Positions 1 to 9,130 of a stretch of 64,000 nucleotides of DNA are shown here, piece after piece. The first letter of the stretch is position 1. The number at the start of each line of letters is the position of its first letter. The notes beneath the pieces were generated by a model that did no database searches, had not been told where the DNA came from, and saw nothing but the letters and a program-made list of their open reading frames with translations. Source of the stretch: an uncultured Porphyromonadaceae bacterium (GTDB taxonomy: Bacteria; Bacteroidota; Bacteroidia; Bacteroidales; Barnesiellaceae); contig UPYI01000009.1 in the NCBI GenBank assembly GCA_900538555.1, forward strand, positions 62,001-126,000, given 5' to 3'. Both the position numbers and the translations under genes were made by a program.

Positions 1-1584
1 ATTTCATTTGTCATCAACGAGAAAGACCGCATTGCCCTGATGGGTAAAAACGGAGCGGGCAAATCGACACTGCTCAAAATTTTAGCCGGAGTACGGCAAC
101 CGACTCGCGGAAGCATCTCCGCCTCCAAAGATTCGGTCATCGCCTACCTGCCCCAACACCTTATGACCGAAAACAGCCGGTCGGTATTCGAGGAAACTTC
201 GCAGGCATTCGCTCATCTGTTCGAAATGGAAGAGCGCATCAACCGCATGAACGAAGAGCTTGCCACACGCACCGATTACGAATCGGAAAGTTACTACGCC
301 CTCATCGAAGAAGTGGCAAGCCTAAGCGAAAAGTTCTATGCCATAGACATGACCCATTACGAAGAAGATGTAGAAAAGATTCTACTCGGACTCGGATTCA
401 GCAGGGACGATTTCAACCGCCCTACAAGCGATTTCAGCGGCGGGTGGCGCATGCGTATCGAACTGGCAAAGCTGCTGTTGCAACAACCCGATGTTCTGTT
501 GCTCGACGAGCCCACGAACCACCTCGACATCGAGTCGATTCAATGGCTCGAAGATTTCCTGATCAACAGTTCCAAAGCGGTGATTGTCATTTCGCACGAC
601 CGTGCTTTCGTCGATCACATCACCACCCGGACGATAGAGGTTACCATGGGGCGCATCTACGATTACAAAGTAAACTATTCGCAATATCTGCAACTGCGCA
701 AGGAACGACGCGAGCAACAGCAACGGGCTTATGACGACCAGCAGAAAATGATTGCCGAAACCAAAGAGTTTATCGAACGTTTCAAAGGTACCTACTCCAA
801 GACCCTGCAAGTGCAGTCGCGCGTAAAAATGTTGGAGAAACTCGAACTGATTGAAGTAGACGAAGAAGACACTTCGGCACTCCGCCTCCGGTTCCCGCCG
901 TCGCCCCGTTCGGGCAACTATCCGGTTATCGCCGAAGGTGTCGGGAAATCTTACGGCGACCATACGGTATTCCGCAATGCGACATTCACGATCGAACGGG
1001 GTGAGAAAGTGGCATTCGTCGGGAAAAACGGTGAGGGTAAATCGACTCTCGTAAAATGTATTATGGGCGAAATAGATTTCGAGGGGTCGCTTACGTTGGG
1101 ACACAACGTGCAGATCGGGTACTTCGCCCAAAACCAAGCATCGCTGCTCGACGAAAATCTGACCGTATTCCAAACGATCGACGACGTAGCCAAAGGCGAT
1201 ATCCGTACCAAAATCCGCGATATTCTGGGGGCATTCATGTTCGGTGGAGAAGAATCTACCAAGAAAGTAAAGGTGCTGTCGGGAGGAGAACGTACCCGGT
1301 TGGCAATGATCAAACTGCTGCTCGAACCGGTAAACCTGCTGATTCTCGACGAGCCTACCAATCACCTCGACTTGAAAACCAAAGATATTCTGAAAGAGGC
1401 ACTGAAAGCTTTCGACGGCACACTGATCGTGGTATCGCACGACCGCGACTTCTTAGACGGACTGGTTCATAAAGTATATGAATTCGGAAACCAACGGGTC
1501 ACCGAACATCTCGAAACTATCTACGGATTCTTGGAGAAAAAGAAATTGGACAACCTGCGCGAACTGGAACGGTCGAAAAAATAA
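1..1584 (+). CDS. ABC-F family ATPase, 5' end cut by window edge
   Basis: A soluble duplicated ATPase of the ABC-F family, which acts on ribosomes in translation rather than in transport. The frame is open from base 1, before the first ATG at 40, so the N-terminus lies outside the window. Counting from that ATG, the first nucleotide-binding domain has Walker A GKNGAGKST, signature FSGGWRMR and Walker B LLLDEPTNHLD. A charged linker of about 80 residues follows, rich in R, E and Q, as in the ABC-F interdomain arm. The second domain has GKNGEGKST, LSGGERTR and LILDEPTNHLD. Both ATP sites look intact, unlike the second ABC-F gene at 36046. There are no membrane segments. A strong hairpin terminator follows about 100 bases after the stop. 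Which ABC-F subfamily it belongs to (housekeeping, or antibiotic resistance by ribosome protection) cannot be settled here; nothing nearby suggests resistance. Confidence 0.93.
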   Translation: MSFVINEKDRIALMGKNGAGKSTLLKILAGVRQPTRGSISASKDSVIAYLPQHLMTENSRSVFEETSQAFAHLFEMEERINRMNEELATRTDYESESYYALIEEVASLSEKFYAIDMTHYEEDVEKILLGLGFSRDDFNRPTSDFSGGWRMRIELAKLLLQQPDVLLLDEPTNHLDIESIQWLEDFLINSSKAVIVISHDRAFVDHITTRTIEVTMGRIYDYKVNYSQYLQLRKERREQQQRAYDDQQKMIAETKEFIERFKGTYSKTLQVQSRVKMLEKLELIEVDEEDTSALRLRFPPSPRSGNYPVIAEGVGKSYGDHTVFRNATFTIERGEKVAFVGKNGEGKSTLVKCIMGEIDFEGSLTLGHNVQIGYFAQNQASLLDENLTVFQTIDDVAKGDIRTKIRDILGAFMFGGEESTKKVKVLSGGERTRLAMIKLLLEPVNLLILDEPTNHLDLKTKDILKEALKAFDGTLIVVSHDRDFLDGLVHKVYEFGNQRVTEHLETIYGFLEKKKLDNLRELERSKK

Positions 1585-1680
1585 CCGACCGTCCTGCCGG
1601 CGGACCGGTCGCAAAAGAAACGGCGTGCCGCGTCGAAATGCCGGCATATCGGCTTCGGGAATTGTCCGGATATTCGTGTA

Positions 1681-1713
1681 AAAAGGGTTGCAGCTCTGAA
1701 CTGCAACCCTTTT
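1681..1713 (+). terminator. Hairpin terminator after ABC-F gene
   Basis: A perfect 13-base stem (arms 1681-1693 and 1701-1713) with a 7-base loop. The arms begin with AAAA and end with TTTT, so it can work in both directions. It directly precedes a family 2 repeat tail. Confidence 0.85.
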
Positions 1714-1852
1714 AGATGTGTTAGAATGTCTAAGACGCAAGGCGCTGAGGATGAAGGCGACAAGAGTTTACTAACGTAAACGTAAACGACTTAGTCCGAA
1801 TTCCGATGGCAACGCAGCAGATTGGACATGATGGCACATCGTCTTTTCAGAT
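1714..1852 (+). repeat. Family 2 repeat tail attached to terminator
   Basis: This stretch resembles 50771-50900 and 35870-35965. Shared blocks include AGAATGTCTAAGACGCAAG, an ACGACTTAGTCCGAA block, and GATTGGACATGA followed by ACATCGTCTTT. No reading frame is conserved between the copies. Together with the hairpin it fills the gap between the ABC-F gene and the caspase-like gene. Its function is unknown. Confidence 0.7.
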
Positions 1853-1898
1853 GTATCTTAAACATTCAGACACACCTCTTCTTTATATCGTTACATAT

Positions 1899-3701
1899 CT
1901 ACTTCAACATCCAATTACGCCATTCGGCGCTGACCGACGGTCCGGATATTACCTCAGGGGTCTGCGATTTACTGTTCAGCACGACCGATTGCCGACTCAC
2001 ATTTTCATGTACATACTCGAACAGATCGCCATACGACACTTTGCCCGCCGTCTCCTGCCACTTTTTAAGCAGATAATAGGTGAACATGCCGTGCCCCTGT
2101 TCCCTGTTCGGATATGCCGTCTCCATTCCCTGCGCAGCCGAGAATACGACCGTATTGCCCGAAGGCACACCTTGTGCCGCTTTTATCGCAATGCCTCGCG
2201 CCGAGGTCATCATCTTGCCGTCGCGCCGCGCCCCGCTGAAACAAGCATCTAAAAATACCGACATGCGTTTTGCCGGCATGGCTCCAAGTTCACGGTACAA
2301 TGCCGCCAACTCATATCCGGTAGAAACATCCGTTCCATAGCCATCGACCGGAAGCAGATACGATGTACGGGTAGCCTCATCGGGAATACCGTGACCGGCA
2401 TAATAAAATATCGCATTCGCCTCACCGCCGTATGCACTGACAACGCTTTTCAGCCAATTGATCTCCCGGCGCAAATTGTTCAACGTGGCATTCTCCACTT
2501 TATGGATATTCGTTTCGGGAATGCCCAGCGTTTTGCAACAATAAGTATAAAATGTACGACCGTCATTCAACGCAAACTCCACACGCGACTCGGTCTGGTA
2601 ATTCTCGTTCGCCACGATCACCACAAAAGTCATCGCATCTATCTCCGAAGATCCGGGTATGTTCCGGTCTATATCCGATTTTCCCGAACGTGCCACCGTT
2701 CGCACCGTAGTTGTGTTTCCTTGTGGTAAAGCCCATTCGATCGCATCGAAATTATACTCCATCGCCACATCCGATGGTTCGACCGGATTATCGTTATAAT
2801 ACGTGAACGAACGTCCGTCAGGGAAAAGGAACTCCAACTCCTGCAACACCGGTTCATCGTTTTCGACCCGGAATTTGGGGAACAGCTGCGCCTCACTCCA
2901 CTGCCGGATAAATGCGTCGGATTCCGAAACCGGCACATCGACCAGCAACTCGCCGAAACGTCCTGCCGTCATCAGACATCGCTCCGATTGCGGATCATAA
3001 TCGACATACTGCAAATGTTGTTTCAACGAACCGGAATGTTTTTCTATAAAACTCTGCAATGCTTCCTGTACAAAAAAATCGACCTGCTCGGCACGTGCTT
3101 CCGCCGTCACCCGTTCTTTCCAAGCTGCCACCGTTTCGAATTTACCCTTCTTCTGCCATTGATTAACCGCATTTTCCACGTAAATACGGGCATAATTGCT
3201 ATACTTGGATTCATATTCGTCGCGACTGTCCCAACGGCAATCCGCACGGTCGATCAAAAAGACCTCCCCATTTTTAGAGACTTCGCTCAAACCTCTGGAA
3301 AAAGAAGTTGCCCTATCGTAACGCAAAGGGATCACCACTTTGCCTGTACGATCGATAAATCCATGACGACCGTTCACCTCTACCTCGGCAAGCCCTTCCT
3401 GAAACGGTCGGGCATCGGTAAAGCGCAACGAAATCACCACCTTACCAGTACGATCGACGTATCCGCTCTTCCCGTTCATCGACACCGGAGCCAGACCGCC
3501 GTTGAAATCGCCTGCAAAGTCGAACTTCAACGGAATCACTAATTTTCCGTTCCGATCGGCATAACCGTACTTTCCTTGCGACTTGACGACCGACAATCCT
3601 TCCTGCATACTACCGACCGATTGGTATTTCGTCTTCCAGTCTTGTGCATAAACGCCGGCAACAACAGAGAGCGACAACAGAAACAGTCCTATCTTTTTCA
3701 T
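1899..3701 (-). CDS. Exported caspase-like (C14) peptidase with WG repeats
   Basis: A predicted exported cysteine peptidase. I start it at the MKKIGLF methionine, four codons inside the longest frame, because a clear signal peptide follows and ends near VYAQ. Residues about 30-150 hold three WG-type repeats, each with a GYxDRxGKVVIPL-like core. After a middle region with no recognised domain comes a caspase p20-like fold: the catalytic His lies in YYAGHG and the catalytic Cys in LDACFSG. The dyad is therefore intact. It is the last gene of a minus-strand cluster of exported proteins, 33 bases after the DUF4384-like gene. In the caspase/metacaspase superfamily these residues cleave after Arg, Lys or Asp, but the specificity here is unknown. 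The role and any partner substrate are unknown. Confidence 0.88.
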   Translation of the reverse strand: MKKIGLFLLSLSVVAGVYAQDWKTKYQSVGSMQEGLSVVKSQGKYGYADRNGKLVIPLKFDFAGDFNGGLAPVSMNGKSGYVDRTGKVVISLRFTDARPFQEGLAEVEVNGRHGFIDRTGKVVIPLRYDRATSFSRGLSEVSKNGEVFLIDRADCRWDSRDEYESKYSNYARIYVENAVNQWQKKGKFETVAAWKERVTAEARAEQVDFFVQEALQSFIEKHSGSLKQHLQYVDYDPQSERCLMTAGRFGELLVDVPVSESDAFIRQWSEAQLFPKFRVENDEPVLQELEFLFPDGRSFTYYNDNPVEPSDVAMEYNFDAIEWALPQGNTTTVRTVARSGKSDIDRNIPGSSEIDAMTFVVIVANENYQTESRVEFALNDGRTFYTYCCKTLGIPETNIHKVENATLNNLRREINWLKSVVSAYGGEANAIFYYAGHGIPDEATRTSYLLPVDGYGTDVSTGYELAALYRELGAMPAKRMSVFLDACFSGARRDGKMMTSARGIAIKAAQGVPSGNTVVFSAAQGMETAYPNREQGHGMFTYYLLKKWQETAGKVSYGDLFEYVHENVSRQSVVLNSKSQTPEVISGPSVSAEWRNWMLK

Positions 3702-3734
3702 ACTTTCATACATTTAAAAATCAAAACGCACGAC

Positions 3735-4655
3735 TTACTGCCGTGTCACTTGAATATCTATCTTTTGCACTTGCATCTGAGGATCGAAATTCCGCATCTT
3801 CACCAGCCACTTTTGGAAATCGGCAAATGGAAGTTCGCTCAAACCCGACTCAGGATTCACCGTATCGATTGCCTTTACGAATTTATTCGGCGAAAAGAGC
3901 ACATAGAATACATTCTGTTCCATCTCCGAAACACAGGTCACCTGCAACTCGAACGGGCACTGCGTATAATATTTCTGATTAGGGTCTTTTCTCAACGTAT
4001 TCTGATAAACCTGTTGAGAAAAAAACACATAACGGTAATCCGCACACACCGGTACGATGCCGCTCTCTTCACTACCGAAAGGCAACAGGCAATAGGTCTG
4101 CATGGCATCATCGACCATGTACACCGCCAAATAACCCGCCTCTGCCGATCTGAACGAAAGATAGATATCATCCCCGGCTACAAACCGGTCGGATTTGAAC
4201 TTATCCTCTATCCCGTTTCGCAACAACGCGGCTGTGAAGTTAGCCGTTGCCTGCACAATCCGACGTGCACGACCTTTCACCGTAGCGGTGATGATCAAGT
4301 GACCGTTACGATACGACTCCTTGATCTGCGGCTCGCTTATATCCCCCAGCCACTCGCCTTTTACATCGGTCGCAGCATAGGTAGACATCGACATGCCGCC
4401 GTCGGTAGTCCCGTTGTCCCGGTTCTTTACCAACATGGCTGTATTCCCGCTCACCACCGTACCGAACTCATCTGCCAAAGCCTTCAACCGGGCTTGTTCT
4501 TCTGCAATCCGATAAGCTTCGACTTTTGTCACATTGTCGGGCATTTCATAAACATATGTTGCGGAAACGACCCGCGCTTTGTTCGATTGCGCCGAAAGCC
4601 GGCTCGCACATACTACCGACAACAAAAGGGATAAAACAACTACTATTCGTTTCAT
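3735..4655 (-). CDS. Exported DUF4384-like protein
   Basis: About 306 residues starting at MKRIVVV; the longest frame begins five codons earlier. A signal peptide ends around RLSAQ. The middle segment (GDDIYLSFRSAEAGYLAVY, followed by an acidic turn and LLPFG) resembles DUF4384, a beta-rich domain found in bacterial surface or periplasmic proteins and often encoded beside caspase-like peptidases, as here. The N-terminal third (EAYRIAEEQARLKALADEF) resembles the helical part of LPP20/FlgT-like proteins, so it may be a two-domain protein. It lies 33 bases upstream of the caspase-like gene on the same strand and is probably co-transcribed with it. A hairpin and a repeat array separate it from the gene upstream. 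No enzymatic motif is visible. Confidence 0.8.
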   Translation of the reverse strand: MKRIVVVLSLLLSVVCASRLSAQSNKARVVSATYVYEMPDNVTKVEAYRIAEEQARLKALADEFGTVVSGNTAMLVKNRDNGTTDGGMSMSTYAATDVKGEWLGDISEPQIKESYRNGHLIITATVKGRARRIVQATANFTAALLRNGIEDKFKSDRFVAGDDIYLSFRSAEAGYLAVYMVDDAMQTYCLLPFGSEESGIVPVCADYRYVFFSQQVYQNTLRKDPNQKYYTQCPFELQVTCVSEMEQNVFYVLFSPNKFVKAIDTVNPESGLSELPFADFQKWLVKMRNFDPQMQVQKIDIQVTRQ

Positions 4656-4683
4656 AATGTTCATACTCATATACTTTCTCTCA

Positions 4684-4886
4684 ACCTCGGCACAGACCGA
4701 ACAGGTTCAGCCCTGCTCCCGGCTATCGAAAACGTTCATCTCAATGCACCTTTTCTCGCCTCCGCATAGTCCGAACAAGTACGCCTCTGCTCTCGGCTTA
4801 TCGAAAACGTTCATATCCATGCACCTTTTCTCGCCTCCGCATAGTCCGAACAAGTTCGGCTCTGCCCTCGGCTATCGAAAACGTTC
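4684..4886 (-). repeat. Family 1 repeat array, three units
   Basis: Two full units of about 70 bases (4744-4814 and 4818-4886) and one decayed unit (4686-4735). Read on the minus strand, each unit goes from AACGTTTTCGATA through GAGCAGAGCCGAAC and TATGCCGAGGCGAGAAAAGG to TGCATG. A short dyad (CCGAAC, 2-3 bases, TTCGG-like) sits at the centre. The array lies between two genes of the same minus-strand cluster and is read in their direction. Confidence 0.85.
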
Positions 4887-4896
4887 TAAAAAACGG

Positions 4897-4942
4897 CGAC
4901 CTCCCACCAACCGGAATGCTGATCCCGGAACGTGGGAGGTCG
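4897..4942 (-). terminator. Hairpin after LPP20-like gene
   Basis: An 11-base perfect stem (arms 4897-4907 and 4932-4942) with a 24-base loop lies 26 bases after the stop of the minus-strand gene at 4969. On the minus strand it is followed by CGTTTTTT, as expected for an intrinsic terminator. Confidence 0.75.
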
Positions 4943-4968
4943 AGAATATGGATATCAAGATCTTTTAA

Positions 4969-5643
4969 TTAAAGACCCAACATTTTGTCCAACTTTCCGT
5001 GGAGGTTTACACCTTTGTTTTCAAGTTCTTTCTTCACCACTTTTGCAGCAGCTTCTTTTGCCATGTCGCTGTTATATGCCAAACGTACCATAACACGTTG
5101 GTTTTTGTTCGGCAACACTTGACGCAATTCAACGACCGTAACAACACGACCGATGCTTTGAGAAATCAAGTTTTTGCTGGCTGTGATCACTTCTGCGATA
5201 GAGGCAGCTTCTTCGGGAGCCAGTTCCTGATTGCTGACCGTAGCTTCTACCAATGCCGTCATTTCCGTTTGGATCTTACCTGCCAAATCGATCTTGGCAA
5301 CTTCGGTAGCCGCTCTTTGGGCAGCAGCATAGTTTTGACCGACAGATTCAGCCGTACCGATGATATATTTCGGATAGCCCTTGTCGTCAAGTTCATATTC
5401 CATCATATAGCTGCGGTCCAATTGTTTTTCGATAGGCAGTCCGCCTACGACAGGTTCCCAACCGGCTTTTTTCAAACGTTTCGCTTCTTTACGCGCAGCT
5501 TTCGTAGCCTTCGCATTCAATTCCGATTTAGAAGCTTTGTTCACTTCTTTTCTCTCTTTCAGGACTTCTTTTTGTTGTGCGGACAAAGTCAAAGGAGCTG
5601 CACACAAAACACTCGCCAATACAAAAAATACTAATCTTTTCAT
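4969..5643 (-). CDS. Exported LPP20-like protein
   Basis: About 224 residues, started at MKRLVFF because a signal peptide (to TLSAQ) begins there; the longest frame adds 15 residues with no signal character. A highly charged helical stretch follows (KEVLKERKEVNKASKSELNAK), then a domain with the LPP20 pattern: GTAESVGQNYAAAQRAA, a long helix with a TALVEATVSNQEL segment, and a final strand pair RVMVRLAY. LPP20-type proteins are small periplasmic or lipid-anchored beta-alpha domains; this one has no lipobox. It has its own promoter match (5780-5810) and a terminator (4897-4942), so it may be transcribed alone inside the cluster. The molecular role is unknown. Confidence 0.8.
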   Translation of the reverse strand: MKRLVFFVLASVLCAAPLTLSAQQKEVLKERKEVNKASKSELNAKATKAARKEAKRLKKAGWEPVVGGLPIEKQLDRSYMMEYELDDKGYPKYIIGTAESVGQNYAAAQRAATEVAKIDLAGKIQTEMTALVEATVSNQELAPEEAASIAEVITASKNLISQSIGRVVTVVELRQVLPNKNQRVMVRLAYNSDMAKEAAAKVVKKELENKGVNLHGKLDKMLGL

Positions 5644-5779
5644 ACGTCTTTTATTTTTTTCTGCGGATAGCTCTCCGACCGCAGCCATTTTATCTTTTCC
5701 GAAAAGAGAGCGCGAACAACCGGACTTTCATCCGATCGACATTTTCGGTTTTTATTTTCGTTCTTGTACAACGATAGTA

Positions 5780-5810
5780 CAAATGTAGCAAAAATTCCTT
5801 AAACAGACAA
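5780..5810 (-). promoter_or_regulatory. Bacteroidota-type promoter for LPP20-like gene
   Basis: On the minus strand, TTG (5810-5808), 20 bases, then TACATTTG (5787-5780) fits the Bacteroidota -33/-7 consensus. It leaves a leader of about 130 bases before the start codon. Confidence 0.65.
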
Positions 5811-5881
5811 CAATATTTTTGTTTTTTTAATCTGCCCGGATTCTGTTCGTTTTCCGACTTCGTCCGAGAGCCGTACCGCGC

Positions 5882-7156
5882 CTATTTCAATTCGCGCACC
5901 AACATACCCGGATAAAAATTATTGCCTTTCACGATCTGGAATTCCGTGTATTTCAAGTCTGCCCCTTCGGCATTTTCTTCGATAGCCATATAGCGGTTGT
6001 CCCAAATCTTCTCCGAAACCGGCTTTATAATTCCTACCCGCTTGTAGTCTGTTTTCCCATTCTTGTCCAGCACGGCTTCCAACACTTCGTATTTCGATTT
6101 GGAAGTCACGCCCTCTTTTTTCCCGATCGGGCAACAGACCCTCTTATCCTTAATCTCCACAATAGGCGCTTTCACCTTAAACGCCTCGTACTTTTTTTGC
6201 AGGTTTACGATATTCTTATCCAATGCACGGGCACAGACCTTCCGGATCACCTCTTCGTTCGAATTAACGCCGCGCAAAACGGTCTTGTCGCTTTTCGATT
6301 TGTACTTACCTACAAATTTCAAAGAAAACAATTGACCGTCGGCATCGTACCCCGAACGCTTGACAGGATCCACAACCGGATCTTCATAATAATACTTCAC
6401 ATAAAATTCATTGGCACAAGCCTCATTCCATTCCAACTGGAAAAGATACGAAGTAATATTGACCGTGAATCCGGCAATCATATCGGATATGGCTCCCCCC
6501 AGATCGGAAACGGAAGAGACCAGATCGCTAATGTTGCTTGTCTTGTTGTTTGTCGTACCCGCTGCCACACTCGCGTCATTGCTCACCGCTCCGGCAATCG
6601 CCGAAAACATGGAAAAAACCTCCGATGCGATCTGTGCATTCCTTTCCTTGTCGATATAACGGATATCATTGACTACGACAAACGTATTCCCGATCAGTTC
6701 CTCTCCCAGATCGGCAAGCAAATTAATACCGCGAGCCGTTTGCTCCGCTTTCTCCACATCTACCCACGAAGCATCGTAATAACCCCGTTCGGCAATTAAG
6801 TCCATATCGAAAGCCCCGGTTGCCGCATTGCGGTTAAACCATTTGGAGACCAAGTGCTTTGCCACCTGTTCCTGCAAAAACAGTTTTTCGATATGCGCCA
6901 GTTGGTCACGCCCTTGTGCCGCAACAACCGACCGTACCCACAAATTATGGTCGTTGTATTTATCCGGCACGGGCAACTTCAAGAACTCCTGTTTGATCTC
7001 CGAGCCGAACTTTTTATCCGGATGTTCTACCAACAGCGTATATATCGAGTTACGCCGATATTGGTCTATCAAAGAATCCACCCGGTGTCTTTGCGCATAA
7101 AGCGCACCTATCGACAGTAGCAGCATTGCCAATACCGCCGTCACTTGTTTTTTCAT
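5882..7156 (-). CDS. Exported protein of unknown function
   Basis: About 424 residues from MKKQVTAV, where a signal peptide begins (cleavage near ALYAQ). A start eight codons earlier, at 7180, would overlap the preceding stop as ATGA and cannot be excluded. I do not recognise a family. Visible parts are an N-terminal charged region (HRVDSLIDQYRR), a central segment with Gly, Ser and Asn-rich runs around residues 190-230 (VSNDASVAAGTTNNKTSN), and a C-terminal region ending in a strand pair (GNNFYPGMLVRELK). The end resembles the final beta unit of FlgT-like domains, but this is weak. It is translationally coupled or nearly so to the gene upstream, so it probably acts with the other exported proteins of the cluster. 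Confidence 0.75.
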   Translation of the reverse strand: MKKQVTAVLAMLLLSIGALYAQRHRVDSLIDQYRRNSIYTLLVEHPDKKFGSEIKQEFLKLPVPDKYNDHNLWVRSVVAAQGRDQLAHIEKLFLQEQVAKHLVSKWFNRNAATGAFDMDLIAERGYYDASWVDVEKAEQTARGINLLADLGEELIGNTFVVVNDIRYIDKERNAQIASEVFSMFSAIAGAVSNDASVAAGTTNNKTSNISDLVSSVSDLGGAISDMIAGFTVNITSYLFQLEWNEACANEFYVKYYYEDPVVDPVKRSGYDADGQLFSLKFVGKYKSKSDKTVLRGVNSNEEVIRKVCARALDKNIVNLQKKYEAFKVKAPIVEIKDKRVCCPIGKKEGVTSKSKYEVLEAVLDKNGKTDYKRVGIIKPVSEKIWDNRYMAIEENAEGADLKYTEFQIVKGNNFYPGMLVRELK

Positions 7157-7176
7157 ATTCCAGTAAACCCCTGTTA

Positions 7177-8106
7177 TCATTTTTCTCCGATCACCAGCAC
7201 GGCATATCCCAATCCGCGCGGCAAGACTTTCGCAGGCAACTCATAAGGCGGCGCAGCCAGATACCGTCTCAATTCACGGATAAATCCGTCGGCATCCTGC
7301 GTCATCCCGTTCTTCTTGTACAACGGGATTCTCACCTGTTCATAGTCGGCATAGTTTTCCGATCCGTCCGACTTGTTGAACACATGGTTCACCGTCTGTC
7401 CGTATAACCACTCGTCGATGATTTCCGCCAGTTCCTTGCCGTCGTATTCCGTCTCCAAGTTGATACCCGAGCCATTGTCGAACACCTGAATGCCCAGACT
7501 TATCTTACGACCGTTCGTTTCCAGATCTTCGAAATAAGTTTGAAGCTGGTCGGCAAAATTGTCCATGTGCAGACTTACCGCCTCTTCAAGCAGAACCGGT
7601 ATTTCCGCAGCGAAAGAGGGATTGCCCGTACCCTGCGCTCCGGCGATCTGCTCATTCGTATAAGCATCTATGCCCTGTATCGCATAAGTCACCGAACGTT
7701 TCGGACCTGTCGTATTGACCGACCAGGTAAGTTGCATGATAATATCCGCTTTGGCGCGACGGCGCAACTCATCCAACGGACTTTCAGCCACCGAAGCCCC
7801 CGTAAACGAACTTTTGAGCGCTTTGGATTCCACCCGACGCTGTTCGATCTTTTTCATTTCGCTCTCCATGTTTTTCAACGGGAATCCGCGGTCAGCCATC
7901 AATATATTGATACGGGCGATCACATTGAGCAGATTTACATCCGACTGGAAAGCTACCTTATAATTCGGTTCGTCATTTTCCGTCACATATCCGTGCTGAT
8001 AGCACCAGACATCGCTCGGCACCACCATAATCGTAGGACGCTTCGGCTGTGCATACGATGCCAACGCCACCCAGCAAAACAGGCATATCAAAATCGTCTT
8101 TTTCAT
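7177..8106 (-). CDS. Exported protein, DUF6175-like
   Basis: 309 residues with a signal peptide ending near ASYAQ. The sequence opens with KRPTIMVVPSDVWCYQHGY and has an ADIIMQLTWSVN strand near residue 130. The central YAIQGIDAYTNEQIAGAQGTG is reminiscent of the curli-assembly CsgG/TolB-N-like beta-alpha fold found in periplasmic proteins that report on envelope components. I believe this matches the family catalogued as DUF6175, but I cannot confirm that here. Its start codon overlaps the stop of the upstream gene by four bases (ATGA), and its own stop overlaps the possible 7180 start of the next gene, so these genes form a tight operon. No catalytic motif is seen. Confidence 0.78.
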   Translation of the reverse strand: MKKTILICLFCWVALASYAQPKRPTIMVVPSDVWCYQHGYVTENDEPNYKVAFQSDVNLLNVIARINILMADRGFPLKNMESEMKKIEQRRVESKALKSSFTGASVAESPLDELRRRAKADIIMQLTWSVNTTGPKRSVTYAIQGIDAYTNEQIAGAQGTGNPSFAAEIPVLLEEAVSLHMDNFADQLQTYFEDLETNGRKISLGIQVFDNGSGINLETEYDGKELAEIIDEWLYGQTVNHVFNKSDGSENYADYEQVRIPLYKKNGMTQDADGFIRELRRYLAAPPYELPAKVLPRGLGYAVLVIGEK

Positions 8107-8567
8107 CTCTTTTCCGTTTCTATAATATGTTGTTCGATCAAATACTGTTTCAATGCCGGACGCAATATCGTCAATGTAGTGCGAACCTCCACAAGCGATC
8201 CTTTTTTCTCTTTCTTATCGGAATACGCTTTGCGATCTTCATAACTTACAAAATCGGCATACTTTCCTCCATCCTGAAAAAACGCATAAAAGAAATCTTC
8301 ATATTTCTCCTCTGCATTCACCTCATAGATCAACGGACGGGAAAGGGAAGCCTTACCCGGCACCTTGATTCCTTGAAAAATCGCCGCACGCACGGCATTC
8401 TTCTGAGCCTGCTCTTTTGCCGCCGCCTTATTTTTTCCCAATCCCGAAACCCTGACGGTAATCGTACCGTCGGCATCGGCTCTTACGAAATCCAATGTAC
8501 CCTGTCCCATACACAATACGGCGGAGCACAACATCAAGACCGCAGTCAGTAAACTTTTCCTCCACAT
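8103..8567 (-). CDS. Small exported protein, paralogue of its upstream neighbour
   Basis: 154 residues, signal peptide to about LCMGQ. The mature part has VRVSGLGKNKAAAKEQAQ, then NAVRAAIFQGI, then a pair of aromatic-rich helices (YEDFFYAFFQDGGKYADFV) and a last strand LVEVRTTLTI. The pattern of Ala-rich helix followed by IFxGI matches the neighbour at 8582 (AAVHGIVFKGY), so the two look like tandem duplicates. The layout recalls one LPP20/FlgT-type domain, but I would not name it. It overlaps the next gene by four bases. Confidence 0.75.
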   Translation of the reverse strand: MWRKSLLTAVLMLCSAVLCMGQGTLDFVRADADGTITVRVSGLGKNKAAAKEQAQKNAVRAAIFQGIKVPGKASLSRPLIYEVNAEEKYEDFFYAFFQDGGKYADFVSYEDRKAYSDKKEKKGSLVEVRTTLTILRPALKQYLIEQHIIETEKR

Positions 8568-8581
8568 AATAACTTATTTTT

Positions 8582-9067
8582 TTATTTGAAAACATCGTCC
8601 AAAGAGCGGATCATGCCGGCATCCTCCAACGCCTTTCTCAATCGACGTTTATCGACCGACACCGTTGCTTTCACCCGATAACCTTTCTTCGTCTTCTGAA
8701 TCGAAAGATTATGCTCCGCTACCGAAACTACATACGCGGCATACTTTTTCTCTTTCTTCGAAAAGAGGGTCGAGAAAAACACCTTCTGTTCCTCTGTCAC
8801 TACCTCCGATTTGAACAACGGCGATTGTCCCGGTACGCCCCTTATCGAAGCGTATCCTTTGAATACAATACCATGCACCGCAGCTTCTTTTGCCCGGTCC
8901 ACCGCATCGGCAACCTTTTTAACCGGAAATACGACCTCGACCAATGTCATCCCGTCTGCTCCGCCACCTACCGGCGAGATTTCATAATCGAAACCCTTAT
9001 CGGCCGCAGCCCATGTCACTCCCCATGTCAAAATAAGGCAAACAATCCCCAATATTTTTCTCTTCAT
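8582..9067 (-). CDS. Small exported protein, first gene of the caspase-like cluster
   Basis: 161 residues with a signal peptide ending near TWAAA. It is similar in plan to the next gene: a strand pair (MTLVEVVFPV), an Ala-rich helix (ADAVDRAKEAAVHGIVFKG), an aromatic helix (EEQKVFFSTLFSKKEKKYAAY) and a last strand (YRVKATVSVDK). Only 14 bases separate it from the paralogue at 8567. It is nearest to the promoter match at 9131-9138 and is probably the first gene of the operon. Function unknown. Confidence 0.75.
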   Translation of the reverse strand: MKRKILGIVCLILTWGVTWAAADKGFDYEISPVGGGADGMTLVEVVFPVKKVADAVDRAKEAAVHGIVFKGYASIRGVPGQSPLFKSEVVTEEQKVFFSTLFSKKEKKYAAYVVSVAEHNLSIQKTKKGYRVKATVSVDKRRLRKALEDAGMIRSLDDVFK

Positions 9068-9130
9068 ATCTTCATACCCCTTTTTCCGGATCGGCTTAAC
9101 CCGAACCTCCTTCTATATTCGCGCATAGTG

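Noticed and set aside
382..1440. Long minus-strand open frame inside the first ABC-F gene
   Set aside because: It lies fully antisense to a well-supported ABC-F coding region; its product has no recognisable motif. Same for the long antisense frames over ligA, ddl, yidC, susC and the GH-A genes.
1899..3701. Type III CRISPR or gasdermin-linked caspase defence system
   Set aside because: The peptidase has a signal peptide and its neighbours are all exported; there is no pore-forming or CRISPR gene nearby.
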